The translations under genes were made by a program, and so were the position numbers. The notes under the pieces are model-generated. The model had not been told where the DNA came from. It saw nothing but the letters and a program-made list of their open reading frames with translations, and did no database searches. A stretch of 64,000 bases of DNA from CATQHD01 sp965202675 (GTDB lineage Bacteria; Actinomycetota; Acidimicrobiia; Spongiisociales; Spongiisociaceae): contig OZ241842.1 of NCBI GenBank assembly GCA_965202675.1, forward strand, positions 868,001 to 932,000, in the 5' to 3' direction. Of the stretch, positions 53,683 to 61,997 are shown piece by piece. Each line of letters starts with the position of its first letter. The stretch's first letter is position 1.

Positions 53683-55206
53683 TCAGTGGCGGAAGCGGCG
53701 CTCCCCGGTGAACACCATCGCCAGGCCGAGGCGGTCGGCCGCTTCTATCACCGCCGCGTCGTTGCGCGAACCGCCCGGCTGGATCACCAGGCTCACCCCG
53801 GCCCGCGCCGCCGCCTCGACGCCGTCCGGGAAGGGAAAGAATCCGTCGGAGGCGCAGACGCCGCCCGCCGCCCGCCCGCCGGCCCCGGCAGCCGCCGCCT
53901 CCACCGCCCCCACCCGATCGGGATGACCGGAGCCGATCCCCCACGCCGCCCCGTTCTTCGCCATCACCGCCGCGTTGGAGGCGGCGTGCGCGCACACCTT
54001 CCAGGCGAACTCGGCGTCGTCCTCCAGCCCGTCCGGGCGGCACCGGGTGACCGCCTTCCACGTGTTCCGCCCGGCGCCGGGGCCGGGGGCGGCCTGCGCC
54101 AGCCACCCCCCTTCGGCCTGTCGAAGGATCCGAGCCGGGGAGTCGGGGGGCGGGGCAGCCAGGATGCGGGTGTTGGACCGCCGGGACCCGATCCGCTCCG
54201 CCGCGCCGGCGGCGTATCCGGGGGCGATCACCACATCCGCCTGGGGGGCGGCCTCGATCGCAGCGGCCGTATCGGCGTCCACCGTCCGGTTCAGGGCCGT
54301 CACCCCCCCGAAGGCGGCCCTGGGATCGCATTCCACCGCCCGCCGGTAGGCGCCGGACAGCTCGTCGCCCACCGCCGCGCCGCAGGGTCCGGCATGTTTG
54401 ATCACCGCCGCCGCCGGGCGGTCCCCCAGATCATGCACCAGGGCCCACGCCGCCCCGGCGTCCAGCAGGTTTTGATAGCTCAAGGGCATCCCTCCCAGCT
54501 GGACTGCGGAGTCCCACCAACCCGCATCCCCTCCCCCGGGACCGGACGCCGCCCCCGCCCGGCGGTAACGCGCCCCCGGCTGGGAAGGGTTCTCGCCGTA
54601 GCGCAGCACCTCGGCCCGCTCGAGGGTGAGATGGATAGTGGGGGGAAACAGCCCCCCCGAAGCGTCGAGCCAGCCCACCACCTCCGCGTCGAAGGCGGCG
54701 GTGCGGGCGAAGGCGGCGCGGGCCAGGCGGCGGCGGGTCCCGGTCGACAACCATCCCCCGGCGCGCAGCTCGTCGAGCACCGGCCCGTAGTCGGCGGGGT
54801 CGACCAACACCCCCACATGCGCGTGGTTCTTGGCCGCCGCCCGCGCCAGGGCGGGGCCGCCGATGTCGATGGCCTCAACGCCGGGCGCCGAACCGAACGG
54901 ATAAAAGTTCACCGCCACCAGGTCGATGGGGTCGATGCCGTACCGCTCCATCTCGGCCAGGTGCTCCGGGTCGGACCGGTCGGCCAGGACGCCGCCGTGG
55001 ATCTTCGGATGGAGGGTCACCACCCGATGCCCCAGCATGGGCGGGCTGCCCGTGTGGTCCGCCGCGTCCGCAACCGCCAGCCCCGCCCCTCGGAGCGTCC
55101 GGGCGGTGCCGCCGCTCGCGATCAGCTCCCAGCCCAGATCGACCAACCCGGCGGCCAGATCAACCAGCCCGGTCTTGTCAGACACCGACAGGAGCGCCCT
55201 ACGCAT
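53683..55206 (-). CDS. purH: Bifunctional AICAR transformylase / IMP cyclohydrolase
   Basis: 507 aa from the ATG at 55206, 7 nt after GGAAGG. PurH performs the last two steps of IMP synthesis. The N-terminal cyclohydrolase domain shows ALLSVSDKTGLVDLAAGL, ELIASGGTARTLR, HRVVTLHPKIHGGVL and VAVNFYPF. The transformylase half has LRYGENPSQPGA, VIKHAGPCGAAVG, GVTALNRTVDADTA and NAAVMAKNGAAWGIGSGHPDR, with SDGFFPFPDGVEAAARAGV near the end. The region 55207-55461 holds no recognisable gene. Confidence 0.95.
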   Translation of the reverse strand: MRRALLSVSDKTGLVDLAAGLVDLGWELIASGGTARTLRGAGLAVADAADHTGSPPMLGHRVVTLHPKIHGGVLADRSDPEHLAEMERYGIDPIDLVAVNFYPFGSAPGVEAIDIGGPALARAAAKNHAHVGVLVDPADYGPVLDELRAGGWLSTGTRRRLARAAFARTAAFDAEVVGWLDASGGLFPPTIHLTLERAEVLRYGENPSQPGARYRRAGAASGPGGGDAGWWDSAVQLGGMPLSYQNLLDAGAAWALVHDLGDRPAAAVIKHAGPCGAAVGDELSGAYRRAVECDPRAAFGGVTALNRTVDADTAAAIEAAPQADVVIAPGYAAGAAERIGSRRSNTRILAAPPPDSPARILRQAEGGWLAQAAPGPGAGRNTWKAVTRCRPDGLEDDAEFAWKVCAHAASNAAVMAKNGAAWGIGSGHPDRVGAVEAAAAGAGGRAAGGVCASDGFFPFPDGVEAAARAGVSLVIQPGGSRNDAAVIEAADRLGLAMVFTGERRFRH

Positions 55207-55461
55207 CACAGAACCTTCCGCCGTTCAAAGGGACAAACGACAACATCTGGCCTAGCTGGAGGCAACCGCGCAACTCGGTTCGTTTGTTCAAATGTTATCT
55301 GCGCCGTGTGCGGGGATGTTCGCCTTCACCGCGGGTTTCCGGGCGAGGCACCTCTGCCTTAGGCGGCTTTTCTCCTTGGATCTCACTACGCGGTATCGGC
55401 GCGGGCGGCCGCGGCGGTTTTGTAGATGGGCTTTTCTCAGTCATAGGTTAACCATAGCATA

Positions 55462-55959
55462 TCAGAAACCCTCTATAAAAACCTGTGTCATGGCTAACAC
55501 CAAACTGGCCAGCAATGATAGCATCCCATACTTGAAAAAGTTTGACCGAAATTCTAAATCGTCATCAACGGCAATGATAACGCTCCTCTGTTGATCCTCC
55601 TGCCGATAGATCAGTGTAGAAACCAGACTATCCACACTGTCTCTCTTATCGTTGTGCCACTTCACGAACCCGCTTGCCGGTGAAGATATTCTCCGCCATG
55701 TGACTAATGATATAATGAATAATACAATGGCAACTACCGAAGCTAAACATGACAATGCGAGTAATTCTTTTTCTGTCGCCTCAGGAATACGCAACACCAC
55801 AAAGCTTGATACAGCCAGAGAAACAGTCAACAGCCAACCTGACTTGACCTGAGCCTTCCAAGTTCTATCCGAGAGGTAATCTACAACCCATCGCGCGTGT
55901 TCCAACACCCATACATCTACCTCCTGTTTGTTAACATGCTCCTCTTCAAGGTCAGCCAT
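55462..55959 (-). CDS. Low-GC membrane protein, possibly PycTM-like effector
   Basis: 165 aa in a visibly AT-richer stretch than both neighbours, which suggests recent acquisition. Two transmembrane helices are at about residues 42-60 (GWLLTVSLAVSSFVVLRI) and 68-88 (LALSCLASVVAIVLFIISLV), and a third ends the protein (MLSLLASLVLAMTQVFIEGF). The N-terminus (VLEHARWVVDYLSDRTWKAQVKSG) precedes the first helix pair. This layout resembles the membrane effectors (DUF5706/PycTM type) of cyclic-nucleotide defence systems, but no cyclase or CD-NTase gene is adjacent. The comparison is tentative and no motif settles it. Confidence 0.55.
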   Translation of the reverse strand: MADLEEEHVNKQEVDVWVLEHARWVVDYLSDRTWKAQVKSGWLLTVSLAVSSFVVLRIPEATEKELLALSCLASVVAIVLFIISLVTWRRISSPASGFVKWHNDKRDSVDSLVSTLIYRQEDQQRSVIIAVDDDLEFRSNFFKYGMLSLLASLVLAMTQVFIEGF

Positions 55960-56013
55960 TTCGTCTTCTTTTCTTCGGATAATGTCAGCCGTCTAGTACG
56001 GGCCTTCACGTTA

Positions 56014-56898
56014 CTATAGGTTCTTCACGGCCTCGACCATCAGCTCGCCGGCCTCGGTGGGGTTCTCCCCCACCCGCACCCCGGCGGCTCTCAGGGCTTC
56101 GATCTTGGCCGCGGCGGTGCCCTTGCCGCCCGAGACGATGGCCCCCGCATGGCCCATCTTCTTGCCGGGGGGGGCGGTCAGGCCGGCCACGTACCCCACC
56201 ACGGGCTTGCTCATGCTCCCGGCGATGAACTCGGCCGCCTCCTCCTCCGCCGAGCCGCCGATTTCGCCGATCAGCATGACGGCCTCCGTGTCGGGGTCGG
56301 CCTCGAAGGCGGCCAGCGCGTCGGTGAACGAGGTGCCCGGCACCGGGTCGCCGCCTATCCCGACGCAGGTGGTTACGCCGACTCCGTTCAGCTTGAGCTC
56401 GTAGAGGGCCTGGTAGGTGAGGGTCCCCGAACGGCTGACGATGCCGACCGGACCGCCGGGCAGGGAGATGTCGTCGGCGATGATGCCGATGTTGGCCTCG
56501 CCGGGGCTGATGATCCCCGGGCAGTTGGGCCCGATGACCCGCACCTGCGGATGGTCGCGCCGCAGCTTGTTGAACAGCCAGGCCTCGTCCTTGGCGGGGA
56601 CGCCCTCGGTGATGACCACCACCAGCCCGACCCCGCCCTCGGCCGCCTCGATCACCGCGTCCTTCACGAAGGGGGCGGGGACGAACACGCACGACGCGTC
56701 GGCGCCGGTCGCATCCACGGCGGCGGCCGCGTCGGCGAAGACGGGTATCCCCTCCACGTCCGAACCCGCCTTGGCGGGGTGGGTGCCCGCCACCACGTTG
56801 GTGCCGTAGCGGCGGTTGCGCAGCCCGTGGAAGCGGCCCTGGCGGCCGGTCAGGCCCTGGTAAACGACCCGGCTGCGCCGGTCCACCCAGATGCTCAC
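56014..56898 (-). CDS. sucD: Succinate-CoA ligase, ADP/GDP-forming, alpha subunit
   Basis: 294 aa. With SucC it makes succinate and ATP (or GTP) from succinyl-CoA. The CoA-binding domain shows VVYQGLTGRQGRFHG and GTHPAKAG, and the phosphorylated active-site His lies in KKMGHAGAIVSGGKGTA. GPNCPGIISP and GIVSRSGTLTYQAL are also conserved. Its ATG overlaps the sucC stop by 4 bp, so the two are coupled. Confidence 0.95.
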   Translation of the reverse strand: MSIWVDRRSRVVYQGLTGRQGRFHGLRNRRYGTNVVAGTHPAKAGSDVEGIPVFADAAAAVDATGADASCVFVPAPFVKDAVIEAAEGGVGLVVVITEGVPAKDEAWLFNKLRRDHPQVRVIGPNCPGIISPGEANIGIIADDISLPGGPVGIVSRSGTLTYQALYELKLNGVGVTTCVGIGGDPVPGTSFTDALAAFEADPDTEAVMLIGEIGGSAEEEAAEFIAGSMSKPVVGYVAGLTAPPGKKMGHAGAIVSGGKGTAAAKIEALRAAGVRVGENPTEAGELMVEAVKNL

Positions 56899-58043
56899 GC
56901 CCCGCCCCCGGCCAGCTCCACCGCCTTGCGGGCGCCCGCCGGCATCGAATCGGCCGTCACGAACCTATCCGACAGGACGGGTCGGAGCATGGCCAGCCCC
57001 TGCGCCGCGTTGGTGCCGTCGAGGCGCAGGACGATCGGCGGCCGCATATCGACCCGCTCCAGGGCGTCGAGGATGCCCCGGGCCACCACGTCGCCCAGGA
57101 CGATCCCGCTGAAGATGTTGATGAAGATGGTCTGGACCGCCGGGTCGTCGTTTATCACCTCCAGCGCGGCGGTCATGGTCGACGCGTCGGCCCCGCCGCC
57201 GATGTCCAGGAAGTTGGCCGCCGACCCCCCGGCCTGGGACACGATGTCCACCGTGCTCATCGCCAGCCCCGCGCCGTTGGCGATCACCCCCACCGTTCCG
57301 TCCAGGCCGACGTACTGTAGGCCCCGGCCGTGGGCGGCGGCCTCCCGCTCGTCCCTCGGCTGGGTGGCGTCGTATTCCCCGTATTCTGGGTGGCGGAACC
57401 GCGAGCTCGCATCCAGGCTGACCTTGGCGTCAAGGGCGAGCACCCGGCCGCCGGAGGTGAGGATCAGCGGGTTTACCTCCACCAGGTCGGCGTCCCCCTT
57501 CGTGAAGGCCTCGTACAGCCCCAGCAGTATCTCGACCGCCCCCCCGGTTGCGGCGGGATCCAGCCGGGCGGCCTCCGCCCACGACCGGGCCGCCGCCTCG
57601 TCCAAGCCGTCAACTGGGTCGATCAGGAGCCTGGCAACGGCGTCCGGATCGGATGCGGCCACCTCCTCGATGTCCACTCCCCCCCTGGCGGACAGCATGC
57701 CCAGGTACTTGCGGGCCGAACGGTCCAGTGTGAAACCGGCGTAGTACTCGGCCGCTATCTCCGAGGCCGCCTCGACCAGCACCAGGCGCACCGTGTGGCC
57801 GCGGATGTCCATGCCCAGGATGGCCCCCGCGCAGGCCGCCGCCTCCTCGGGGCTGCCCGCCAGACGCACCCCGCCCGCCTTGCCCCGCCCGCCGATGTGG
57901 ACCTGGGCTTTGACCACCACGGGGCAACCGATCCGCTCGGCGGCGGCCGCCGCCGAGGACGGGTCGGCGGCCACCTCCCCGGGCGGTACGGGAACGCCGT
58001 ACTGCGCAAGGAACCGCTTGCCCTGATATTCGAGAAGATCCAC
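56895..58043 (-). CDS. sucC: Succinate-CoA ligase, beta subunit
   Basis: 382 aa from a GTG at 58043. It is an ATP-grasp protein: MDLLEYQGKRFLAQYGVPVP, KAQVHIGGRGKAGGV, DADLVEVNPLIL, NGAGLAMSTVDIVSQAGGSAANFLDIGGGADA and TIFINIFSGIVLGDVVARGI. A possible -10 TATCAT lies 8 nt before the start. It overlaps sucD by 4 bp. Confidence 0.95.
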   Translation of the reverse strand: MDLLEYQGKRFLAQYGVPVPPGEVAADPSSAAAAAERIGCPVVVKAQVHIGGRGKAGGVRLAGSPEEAAACAGAILGMDIRGHTVRLVLVEAASEIAAEYYAGFTLDRSARKYLGMLSARGGVDIEEVAASDPDAVARLLIDPVDGLDEAAARSWAEAARLDPAATGGAVEILLGLYEAFTKGDADLVEVNPLILTSGGRVLALDAKVSLDASSRFRHPEYGEYDATQPRDEREAAAHGRGLQYVGLDGTVGVIANGAGLAMSTVDIVSQAGGSAANFLDIGGGADASTMTAALEVINDDPAVQTIFINIFSGIVLGDVVARGILDALERVDMRPPIVLRLDGTNAAQGLAMLRPVLSDRFVTADSMPAGARKAVELAGGGA

Positions 58044-58174
58044 GAGCCTTGATGATATCTATCTCCAGGCGAGGCGGATCCGTCGGGCGGCGCAAGACCG
58101 TAAGCAACCGATGGGAGCCGCCTGCCGGAGCGGACGGATAAGGCACCGCCTCGGGCGGCAACCGCGGGCAATGG

Positions 58175-58180
58175 TACTCT
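58175..58180 (+). promoter_or_regulatory. -10 box of the RCC1-repeat gene
   Basis: TACTCT lies 7 nt before the GTG at 58188, which would give a leaderless mRNA; the GTG at 58182 is only 1 nt away and so less likely to be the start. Confidence 0.4.
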
Positions 58181-58187
58181 TGTGAAT

Positions 58188-59801
58188 GTGGGAAACATCG
58201 AGCAGGCGAGGACACCGAGTCGCAGCCGCCGAACGGCGGGCCGGCCGGGTCGGAGGTACAAGGCCTTCGGGATAGCGATGGCGGCCGCCGCCGGACTCTT
58301 GATACTGACCAGCGGTGCGGCGGCGCAGAACGGATTCGACGACGCCGGCGGGACTCACGAACCGGCCATCAACGCCCTGGCCGGCGAGGGGATCCTGGAA
58401 GGCACCGAGTGCGGCGAACGGAGAATCTGCCCCGACGATCCGCTCCTGCGCCGGGTGATGGGGGTATGGCTCGTCCGGGCCGCCAAAGAGTCCCCCGCAA
58501 CGTCCGCCACACGATTCACCGACTTGGACCCCTCGGTCTGGTGGACCCCCTACGTAGAACGCCTCGCCGAGCTGGAAATCACCCAGGGATGCACCGCCTC
58601 CCCGGCGCGGTACTGCCCCGACCAACCGGTAACCCGAGGACAGATGGCAACCTTCCTGACCCGAGCCTTCGACCTCGAGGACGGGCCGCCGGCCGGGTTC
58701 ACCGACACCGACGGACATCGCCGCGCCGAGGCGATCGACGCGTTGGCGGCCGCCCGCATCACAACCGGCTGCGGAGAGAACCGGTACTGCCCAGACGCGG
58801 TAGTAACCCGTGGACAGATGGCAACCTTCTTGGCCCGAGCGCTCAACCTGACAGCCCGGCCCGAAACCCCGGTTGCCGTGAATGATCCACGCGGATTTAC
58901 CGCCGTCACCGCCGGCGACTCTTTTTCATGCGGCATACGCACCAACGGCTCTGTAACCTGTTGGGGCTACAACCGGAAGGGTCAAACAGACGCACCATAC
59001 AGACAATTCACCACCATCACCACCGGAGATTCTCACACGTGCGGAATACGCACCAACAACACAATAACCTGCTGGGGCGACGACCTATCCCGCCAAACAG
59101 ACGCACCAACCGGACAATTCACCACCATCACCGCCGGCAGCTGGCATACATGTGGAATACGAACCGACAATACCGTAACCTGCTGGGGCAACCTGGTCCG
59201 TCCAACAGACATACCAACCGGACAATTCACCGCCATCACCGCCGGAAGTACCCATTCGTGCGGAATACGTAACAACGGTGCCGTGACCTGCTGGGGCGAC
59301 AACGATTACGTCCGAGTAGACGCACCAACCGGACAATTCACTACCATCACCGCTGGCATCTATTTTTCATGTGGAATACGCACCAACAACACCGTAACCT
59401 GCTGGGGCAACAACCGGCACGGTGAAACAGACACACCAGACGGACAATTCACCGCCATCACCACCGGATCTTTACATTCGTGCGGAATACGCACCGACAA
59501 CACCGTAACCTGCTGGGGCAACAACGGGGCCGGTGAAACAGACGCACCAACCGGACAATTCACCGCCATCACCGCCGGAAATACCCATCATTCGTGCGGA
59601 ATACGCACCGACAACACCGTAACCTGCTGGGGCGACAACCGGTACGGTCAAATAGACGCACCAACCGGACAATTCACCGCCATCACCGCCGGAAATACCC
59701 ATTCGTGTGGAATACGCACCAACGGCGCTGTGACCTGCTGGGGCAACGTAAAAATCCATTTGCCCCCCGGTGCCCAATTGTCCGGAATTAAAGCTGCCTA
59801 G
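58188..59801 (+). CDS. Secreted SLH protein with RCC1-like cysteine repeats
   Basis: 537 aa from GTG at 58188 (58182 possible). A signal peptide (GIAMAAAAGLLILTSGAAA) is followed by three SLH-type domains to about residue 230 (FDDAGGTHEPAINALAGEGI, VTRGQMATFLTRAF, VTRGQMATFLARAL). Then eight repeats of about 37-38 residues follow, each with SCGIRTN..VTCWG and a GQFT.IT.G end. These resemble RCC1-type beta-propeller repeats in which the two cysteines could form a disulfide. It is probably a wall-bound surface or secreted protein; the ligand is unknown. The repeats are poorer in GC than the flanking genes. Confidence 0.85.
   Translation: MGNIEQARTPSRSRRTAGRPGRRYKAFGIAMAAAAGLLILTSGAAAQNGFDDAGGTHEPAINALAGEGILEGTECGERRICPDDPLLRRVMGVWLVRAAKESPATSATRFTDLDPSVWWTPYVERLAELEITQGCTASPARYCPDQPVTRGQMATFLTRAFDLEDGPPAGFTDTDGHRRAEAIDALAAARITTGCGENRYCPDAVVTRGQMATFLARALNLTARPETPVAVNDPRGFTAVTAGDSFSCGIRTNGSVTCWGYNRKGQTDAPYRQFTTITTGDSHTCGIRTNNTITCWGDDLSRQTDAPTGQFTTITAGSWHTCGIRTDNTVTCWGNLVRPTDIPTGQFTAITAGSTHSCGIRNNGAVTCWGDNDYVRVDAPTGQFTTITAGIYFSCGIRTNNTVTCWGNNRHGETDTPDGQFTAITTGSLHSCGIRTDNTVTCWGNNGAGETDAPTGQFTAITAGNTHHSCGIRTDNTVTCWGDNRYGQIDAPTGQFTAITAGNTHSCGIRTNGAVTCWGNVKIHLPPGAQLSGIKAA
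58893..59756 (+). repeat. Tandem 111-117-bp DNA repeats in the RCC1 gene
   Basis: Near-identical blocks such as caaccggacaattcacc and tgtggaatacgcaccaac recur about every 111-117 bp across eight units. Unequal recombination could change the number of protein repeats. Confidence 0.85.
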
Positions 59802-59865
59802 AGGCCGGCAGATATGGCACCGGTTTAGGGTTCTATCTCGGTTGCTCCGACTGATTAGTTAACTA

Positions 59866-60276
59866 CTACTCTCCGAATATCGCATCAGCGGGAGGGACGT
59901 TGGACTCCACCCAGCCGGTTACCTCGGCTAGGGGGGTGCCGGGGGTAAAGATCTCCGCCAGGCCGTGTTGCTTCAGTGCTTCGGCGTCCTGTTCGGGTAC
60001 GATGCCGCCGCCGAATACCACCACGGTGTCCATACCCCGCCGGCGCAGCAGATCGACTACCGCCGGGAACAGGGTCATGTGGGCGCCGGAGAGGGCGGAC
60101 AGGCCCACGGCGTCCACATCCTCCTGGACCGCCGCCTCCACGATCTGGGCCGGGGTCTGGTGCAGGCCGGTGTAGATCACCTCGTTGCCCGCGTCGCGCA
60201 ACGCCCTGGCCACGACCTTGGCGCCCCGGTCGTGCCCGTCGAGGCCCGGCTTGGCGATGAGTATCCGCCTGGGCAC
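59866..60276 (-). CDS. B12-binding small subunit of an acyl-CoA mutase
   Basis: 136 aa. It has the cobalamin motif in PGLDGHDRGAKVVA (DxHxxG) and the GLSALSGAHMTLFPAVVDLL and VFGGGIVPEQD segments. It is the free-standing B12-binding subunit, as used by isobutyryl-, 2-hydroxyisobutyryl- or similar mutases that keep the domain on a separate chain. Its catalytic large subunit is not in the window. It lies 9 bp past the transaldolase stop. Confidence 0.9.
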   Translation of the reverse strand: MPRRILIAKPGLDGHDRGAKVVARALRDAGNEVIYTGLHQTPAQIVEAAVQEDVDAVGLSALSGAHMTLFPAVVDLLRRRGMDTVVVFGGGIVPEQDAEALKQHGLAEIFTPGTPLAEVTGWVESNVPPADAIFGE

Positions 60277-60284
60277 CCGGCCCC

Positions 60285-61412
60285 TCAGTCCGGCCCGGCC
60301 AGGGCCGCCCGCTTCTGTTCTATTTCCCCCATCATCTCTCGGAAGGAAGCCAGGAACTTGTCCACCCCCTCCCGCTCGAGGCAGTCGGCGGCATCGTCGT
60401 AGTCCACCCCCGCCGACGACAGCTCATCGAGGACGGACATCGCCTCGTTGAGCTCCTCCACCCCCAGCGCCGAGGGGTTCCGGGCGCCGTGATCCTGGTA
60501 GGCGGCAATGGTGGACTCCGGCATGGTGTTGACCGTGGCGGGGGCGACCAGCGTGTCTACGTACAGAGTGTCGGGGTAATCAGGATTCTTGGTGGAAGTG
60601 GAAGCCCACAGCGGCCGCTGCGCCCCGGCGCCCAGCCGGTGCAGCCTCAGCCAGCGCTCCGAGGTGAAAGCCCGCAGGAACTCCAGGTAGGCGGCCCTGG
60701 CGTTGGCGACCGCCCCCCGGCCTCTCAGAGCCAAGGCTTCAGAGCCGCCGATCCTCTCGAGCCGGGCGTCCACCTCGCTGTCGAAGCGGGAAACGAAGAA
60801 AGAGGCCACCGACGCCGGCGAAGCGAGATCGCCGCCCGCCTCCTCGAACCTCTCCACCCCCCTTATGTAGGCCTCGATCACCGAGCGGTAGCGGTCAAGG
60901 GAGAAGATCAGGGTAACGTTGACCGAGACGCCCTCGGCGGTCAAGGCCTCGATAGCCGGCACGCCCTCCCGGGTGGCCGGCACCTTGACGAGCAGGTTGG
61001 GGCGGTCGATCCGCTTCACCCAGTCCCGCGCCTCGGCGACGGTGGGCTCGGTCCGGCGGGCCAGCTCCGGCGACACCTCCACCGACACGAACCCGTCCCG
61101 CCCCCCGGTGCGGCGGTGCACGGGCCCCATCACATCACAGGCCCGCCGGATGTCCTCGGCGACGACCTCCGTATAGATCTCTTCGGCGTCCGCGCCCCGA
61201 GCGGCGAGGCCTGCGATCTGGGCGTCATAGGAGTCGCCGGACGTTATCGCCTGGGCGAAGATGGTGGGGTTGGAGGTAACGCCGGTCACCCCCTCGTCCA
61301 GACGGCGGTCGAGCCCGCCCGAGTTCAGCATATCCCTGGAAATGGAATCAATCCAGACGGATTGGCCCAAACGGGCCAGGCTATGCAGTCTGGAAACATC
61401 GGCGCCGGACAT
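60285..61412 (-). CDS. tal: Transaldolase
   Basis: 375 aa from the ATG at 61412, with GGGAGA upstream; the frame to 61478 is not needed. Transaldolase transfers a dihydroxyacetone unit in the pentose phosphate pathway. The N-terminal GVTSNPTIFAQAI and the Schiff-base Lys in LLVKVPATREGVPAIEAL are diagnostic. The later sequence RPLWASTSTKNPDYPDTLYVDTL is typical of the longer actinobacterial form. Confidence 0.94.
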   Translation of the reverse strand: MSGADVSRLHSLARLGQSVWIDSISRDMLNSGGLDRRLDEGVTGVTSNPTIFAQAITSGDSYDAQIAGLAARGADAEEIYTEVVAEDIRRACDVMGPVHRRTGGRDGFVSVEVSPELARRTEPTVAEARDWVKRIDRPNLLVKVPATREGVPAIEALTAEGVSVNVTLIFSLDRYRSVIEAYIRGVERFEEAGGDLASPASVASFFVSRFDSEVDARLERIGGSEALALRGRGAVANARAAYLEFLRAFTSERWLRLHRLGAGAQRPLWASTSTKNPDYPDTLYVDTLVAPATVNTMPESTIAAYQDHGARNPSALGVEELNEAMSVLDELSSAGVDYDDAADCLEREGVDKFLASFREMMGEIEQKRAALAGPD

Positions 61413-61474
61413 GATCTTCTCTCCCCTCACCAGGTGAATTCTTGTGCTTTCGTCCCTCAGGTCAGATGATAAGG

Positions 61475-61654
61475 TCATTCCTCGGTCAAAAATCCCCCGT
61501 AGGCAAACCAGAGGTCCCGAAGCCCGGGATCCTCCAAAGCGTCGGACCTACCCTCATCCAAGAACCGCTCACGGGTCATCCCTTCCACAGCTTCAATCCA
61601 TGGGTCGATCCACTCCCACAGCTGTTCTTCGGTTACCTCGATCACTTGAGCCAT
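61475..61654 (-). CDS. Small acidic protein, unknown
   Basis: A 59-aa ORF with an ATG at 61654 and a TGA at 61475, between atpC and tal on the same strand. The protein begins MAQVIEVTEEQLWEWIDPWI and ends WFAYGGFLTEE. It is acidic with three Trp in its first 20 residues and three more charged pairs, so it is likely a real small soluble protein. The ribosome binding site (AAGAGA) is weak. I do not recognise a family. Confidence 0.5.
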   Translation of the reverse strand: MAQVIEVTEEQLWEWIDPWIEAVEGMTRERFLDEGRSDALEDPGLRDLWFAYGGFLTEE

Positions 61655-61721
61655 TGTCGTCTCTTTTGCCGTCTCCTGCTTTGTGCGCTGTTTGATCTAC
61701 CCGCCTGATCGATTGGGCGCG

Positions 61722-61997
61722 TCAGTCTCCGGCGAGGGCGGCGTCGTCGGCCAACAGGGTGACCGTGTTGTCGAAGATCTGGAGGAAGCCGCCCCCTACC
61801 TGCACCTGGATCCGGTCATTTCCCGACTGGATTTCCACCGTGCCGCCCGCCAGAGCGGCCATCAGGGGCTCGTGGTGGGCGAGGATGCCGATCTCGCCGT
61901 CCACCGTCCGGGCGACTACGAACTCGGCCTCGCCGGACCACAATACGGCCTCGGGCGACACCACATCCACCCGCATCGGGGTGGAGGCGGCGACCAT
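61722..61997 (-). CDS. atpC: ATP synthase epsilon subunit
   Basis: 91 aa, lacking most of the C-terminal helical domain found in E. coli, as is usual in actinobacteria. The N-terminal beta-sandwich has VDVVSPEAVLWSGEAEFVVART, GEIGILAHHEPLMAAL and VGGGFLQIFDNTVTLLADDA. It belongs to the central stalk and couples rotation. Its start overlaps the atpD stop by one base. Confidence 0.93.
   Translation of the reverse strand: MVAASTPMRVDVVSPEAVLWSGEAEFVVARTVDGEIGILAHHEPLMAALAGGTVEIQSGNDRIQVQVGGGFLQIFDNTVTLLADDAALAGD

Noticed and set aside
58893..59756. CRISPR-like array
   Set aside because: The repeats are 111-117 bp, lie in frame within a coding gene, and encode protein repeats. There are no short unique spacers.
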